Shown here one piece after another: positions 7,037 through 8,728 of a stretch of DNA of 8,728 nucleotides. The DNA is from a bacterium UBP3_UBA3054. Its GTDB lineage: Bacteria; Auribacterota; UBA3054. How positions within the stretch are numbered: position 1 is the stretch's first letter; each line of letters starts with the position of its first letter. The DNA is taken from positions 5,125 through 13,852 of the forward strand of contig DFCM01000035.1 of assembly GCA_002366995.1 (NCBI GenBank). The letters are read 5' to 3'. The notes beneath the pieces are model-generated. The model ran no database searches. It was not told the origin of the DNA and saw nothing but the letters and a program-made list of their open reading frames with translations. The position numbers and the translations under genes were made by a program.

Positions 7037-7524
7037 AAGATAAAATAAGACGCGCCGTTTACGCCGGCACCTTCGACCCCATCACCAACGGGCACCTGGA
7101 CGTCATTTTGAGAGCGGCCAAGATATTCGACGAGATCATCGTCGGCGTCGCCGACGCCGTGCACAAAAAGACTCTCTTCACTCCGAAAGAACGCCTCCAG
7201 CTCGTAAAAGAAGTCGTCAAAGACATTCCCAACGTCAAAGCCGAGATCTTCGAAACCCTCCTCGTCGACTGGGCCAAGGAAAAGAAAGCCGTGGCCGTCG
7301 TCCGCGGACTTAGAGCCATGACCGACTTCGAATTCGAATTCCAGATGGCCCTCACCAACCGAAGGATGAACAAGGACCTTGAAGCCGTCTTCCTTATGAC
7401 CAGGGAAGACCTCGCCTACATCAGCTCCACGAACGTCAAAGAGATCGCCCTCCTAGGCGGCGACGTCACCGGCATGGTCCCGCCCCCCGCCTCCAAAGCC
7501 CTGTATAAAAAATTTAAAAGGTAA
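7033..7524 (+). CDS. coaD: Phosphopantetheine adenylyltransferase
   Basis: This 163-residue cytosolic enzyme transfers AMP from ATP to 4'-phosphopantetheine to make dephospho-CoA, the penultimate step of CoA synthesis. The nucleotidyltransferase signature is AVYAGTFDPITNGHLD (8-23), with His21 of the (T/H)xGH motif binding the ATP phosphates. Other family blocks are VVRGLRAMTDFEFEFQMA (89-106), FLMTREDLAYISST (120-133) and VKEIALLGGDVTGMVP (135-150), where the usual ISSS is ISST. The length is normal for CoaD hexamers (about 160 residues). An ATGA overlap couples it to rsmD. It is the last gene of the plus-strand run. No hairpin followed by a T-tract is visible on this strand, so its terminator is unclear. 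Confidence 0.96.
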   Translation: MKDKIRRAVYAGTFDPITNGHLDVILRAAKIFDEIIVGVADAVHKKTLFTPKERLQLVKEVVKDIPNVKAEIFETLLVDWAKEKKAVAVVRGLRAMTDFEFEFQMALTNRRMNKDLEAVFLMTREDLAYISSTNVKEIALLGGDVTGMVPPPASKALYKKFKR

Positions 7525-7532
7525 TTTTTTAT

Positions 7533-7637
7533 AAAAAAGTTGGGGCGGATTTTGTGTCCCCAAAGCGAACTCACGGAGGATGCTAACAAAAGCAATACAC
7601 GCGTAGTCCGTGAGCGACGGGGACACAAATCCGCCCC
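7533..7637 (-). terminator. Possible terminator of the tRNA-Thr transcript
   Basis: Read on the minus strand, the inverted repeat starts 12 bases after the tRNA CCA. It forms a long GC-capped stem ending in CCGCCCC and is followed by AAC and six T residues (7538-7533), the layout of an intrinsic terminator. The stem-loop is much larger than usual, and its loop side is interrupted. A second T6 run lies directly after the CCA (7649-7644) and could itself contribute. On the plus strand the hairpin is not followed by a T-tract, so a bidirectional role serving coaD is not supported. Confidence 0.4.
7542..7637. repeat. 96-nt inverted-repeat element, REPIN/MITE-like
   Basis: Arms at 7542-7561 (20 nt, GGGGCGG...TGTCCCC) and 7619-7637 (19 nt) are exact reverse complements apart from one extra T in the left arm. 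Inside, CTCACGGA (7570-7577) pairs with TCCGTGAG (7607-7614) across an asymmetric internal loop of 8 and 4 nt. The remaining 29-nt loop can form a small TGCT/AGCA hairpin (7581-7584 with 7591-7594). Each arm also begins GGGG and ends CCCC, so each could fold alone, as expected of two inverted REP units. No coding frame fits. ATAAAAAA occurs on both sides (7531-7538 and 7642-7649) and could be a target duplication, but the area is AT-rich and a third copy lies at 7505-7512. The mobile-element reading is inference; the inverted repeat itself is certain. Confidence 0.6.
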
Positions 7638-7649
7638 AGAAATAAAAAA

Positions 7650-7725
7650 TGGAGCCAGAAATCGGACTTGAACCGATGACCTGCGCTTTACGAAAGCGCT
7701 GCTCTACCGACTGAGCTATTCTGGC
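7650..7725 (-). tRNA. tRNA-Thr (anticodon CGU)
   Basis: A complete 76-nt cloverleaf is encoded on the minus strand. The acceptor stem GCCAGAA/TTCTGGC has 7 perfect pairs. The D-stem is GCTC/GAGC with D-loop AGTCGGTA. The anticodon stem is GCGCT/AGCGC around loop TTCGTAA, giving anticodon CGU that reads ACG. The variable loop is AGGTC, and the T-stem ATCGG/CCGAT encloses TTCAAGT. The discriminator is U, and CCA is encoded. G1-C72, C2-G71, G35 and U36 match known threonine identity elements. A promoter-like sequence lies just upstream at 7743-7771. Confidence 0.97.
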
Positions 7726-7742
7726 CCTAAATTGTGAAGAGT

Positions 7743-7771
7743 ATTGTATTAAAAGAGGCCCCAAATTGCAA
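7743..7771 (-). promoter_or_regulatory. Promoter of tRNA-Thr
   Basis: On the minus strand TTGCAA (7771-7766, 4 of 6 to the -35 consensus) and TACAAT (7748-7743, 5 of 6 to the -10 consensus) are separated by exactly 17 bases. Transcription would start near 7736, giving a precursor with a 5' leader of about 10 nt before the tRNA. It lies in the 58-base gap after the AI-2E-family gene, where no clear terminator for that gene is visible, so readthrough into the tRNA is also possible. Confidence 0.55.
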
Positions 7772-7783
7772 ACAGGAGGGCGC

Positions 7784-8728
7784 CTACTCTTCCTTCTTGT
7801 CGCTGTCGTAGACCCTCACCTTGCCGTTGGCGGAGAGCAAGATGGCGATAGGTCTGGTCGCGTCGAACTGCGCGAAAAGCATGATGACGATCGACATGAT
7901 CGGCACGCAGAACAGCATCCCCGGGATGCCCCAGATGGCGCCCCAGAAAGCCAAGGACAGCAAGACCACCAGAGGGCTGATGTTCAGGGAGGTCCCCAGA
8001 ACTCTGGGTTCCAGGATATTCCCAATCAGGAACTGCACGGCGGTTATGCCGCCCGCCACGACCAGGAAAGGAATCAGCGGATGCTCATACTGAACCAGCG
8101 TAAGGACAGCCGGGATCATCGTCGCGACGATCGAACCGATCGAGGGGATGTAGTTGAAGAGGAAAATGAGAAGCGCCCAGAAGGCCGCGTAGTCAAGCTT
8201 CACCCAGCTCATGATCGCGTAGCTCAGCAAAGCCGTCACAAGGCTCGCGACCGTTTTCACGCCCAAATACTTCCTCATGGCCGTGATGCCTTCCGAGATG
8301 ACCTGGTCCAGATGACGTTCCGAAGCTATGGCCGTGAAGAAAAGCTCGCGCTTGCGGCCAAAACTCGCCTGCTCCATGAAGAGGAAGATGATGTAGATGA
8401 TGATCAAAAAGACGTTCTTCGTCATATCCTGCACGGCGCCAGCCAGACCGGAGAGCATCGAGCCGTAATTGATCTTCCTGATCCAGGTCTTAAGCGTCGT
8501 ATCGGCGTTCACGTGGAAGCGCTCCGCCGTGCTGTCTATAAGGTACTGCAGTTTCTCCTGGTAGAAGGGCACGTCCTTTATGACCGCGGAAACGTTCGAG
8601 ACCACGATGGAAACGATCGCCCAGACCACGCCTGTGATGATGCACAAAGCGATTATGTAGCAAATGAAGGCAGGCAGAGAATAGCCTTTGATGTTTATGC
8701 TCTTTATCAGCTCCTCAAGGGAGTTGAT
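7784..8728 (-). CDS. AI-2E/PerM-family transporter, 5' part beyond the window
   Basis: The minus-strand frame is open from the right edge to the TAG at 7786-7784, giving 314 visible residues with no start inside the window. A TTG at 8647 is in frame, but 27 further family-like residues, including the start of a membrane helix, lie upstream, so it is internal. The protein is a polytopic inner-membrane protein. Visible parts are a helix at about 20-42, an extramembrane region at about 45-95 (with FYQEKLQYLIDSTAERF), and a set of C-terminal helices. The family signature LFNYIPSIGS (190-199) precedes NILEPRVLG (237-245) and PLVVLLSLAFWGAIWGIPG (252-270). The tail is charged (DSDKKEE). Relatives include TqsA, YdiK and ion or metabolite exporters, so the transported substrate cannot be inferred from sequence. 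Confidence 0.9.
   Translation of the reverse strand: MNSLEELIKSINIKGYSLPAFICYIIALCIITGVVWAIVSIVVSNVSAVIKDVPFYQEKLQYLIDSTAERFHVNADTTLKTWIRKINYGSMLSGLAGAVQDMTKNVFLIIIYIIFLFMEQASFGRKRELFFTAIASERHLDQVISEGITAMRKYLGVKTVASLVTALLSYAIMSWVKLDYAAFWALLIFLFNYIPSIGSIVATMIPAVLTLVQYEHPLIPFLVVAGGITAVQFLIGNILEPRVLGTSLNISPLVVLLSLAFWGAIWGIPGMLFCVPIMSIVIMLFAQFDATRPIAILLSANGKVRVYDSDKKEE

Noticed and set aside
7542..7637. Integron attC site
   Set aside because: The inverted repeat superficially recalls attC, but the end core sites (RYYYAAC and GTTRRRY) are absent; GCTAAC lies in the loop rather than at an end. The arms are almost perfectly complementary, without the extrahelical bases of attC, and no integrase is nearby.
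7453..7764. Minus-strand open frame reading through the tRNA (contains ARIAQSVEQRFRKAQVIGSS)
   Set aside because: This peptide is a well-known artefact of translating a tRNA gene. The cloverleaf of tRNA-Thr is complete here, and the rest of the frame crosses the inverted repeat and the end of coaD.
8645..8647. TTG at 8647 as the start of the AI-2E-family gene
   Set aside because: The frame stays open for 27 more codons to the window edge with residues that begin a membrane helix, and this family has N-terminal helices missing from the visible part.
1..8728. CRISPR arrays, prophage, insertion sequence genes, toxin-antitoxin or defence systems
   Set aside because: No direct-repeat arrays, transposase, integrase, phage or nuclease-effector motifs were found. 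Apart from the 7525-7649 gap, the DNA is filled by recognisable housekeeping genes.

Overview
The window is GC-rich, densely coded chromosomal DNA from a Gram-negative bacterium. The evidence for that is a Kdo transferase for lipid A (WaaA), a lipobox-bearing M48 lipoprotein, and a Sec signal peptide on a predicted periplasmic protein. The phylum cannot be fixed from the sequence. The WaaA signature reads GGQNMLEP where enterobacteria have a GGHN-type motif. From memory, that variant occurs in the PVC group (Planctomycetes, Verrucomicrobia, Lentisphaerae), so a PVC-type bacterium is a low-confidence guess.

Layout. (1) Positions 1-713, minus strand: the 5' part of a gene for an exported TPR-like protein, running off the left edge. 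(2) 714-790: a 77-bp divergent promoter region. (3) 791-3055, plus strand: M48 metalloprotease lipoprotein, tRNA-dihydrouridine synthase and GNAT acetyltransferase, joined by 1-base and 8-base overlaps. (4) 3081-7524, plus strand: waaA, rnd (RNase D), a SpoIIE/RsbU-type PP2C phosphatase, rsmD and coaD. These are joined by overlaps of 23, 0, 8 and 4 bases, with an extended -10 promoter just before waaA. (5) 7525-7649: a non-coding convergent gap holding a large 96-nt inverted-repeat element. (6) 7650-7725, minus strand: tRNA-Thr(CGU) with encoded CCA and its own promoter. (7) 7784-8728, minus strand: the C-terminal part of an AI-2E/PerM-family membrane protein running off the right edge.

The plus-strand genes form one or two housekeeping operons. 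They mix RNA processing and modification (Dus, RNase D, RsmD), envelope functions (M48 lipoprotein, WaaA), CoA synthesis (CoaD) and one signalling phosphatase. The tight overlaps suggest translational coupling rather than a single shared pathway.

I see no prophage, CRISPR array, toxin-antitoxin pair or defence island. The least explained item is the inverted-repeat element between coaD and tRNA-Thr, which looks REPIN/MITE-like and may also terminate the tRNA transcript. Other points of note are two probable leaderless genes and the divergent WaaA donor-site motifs.
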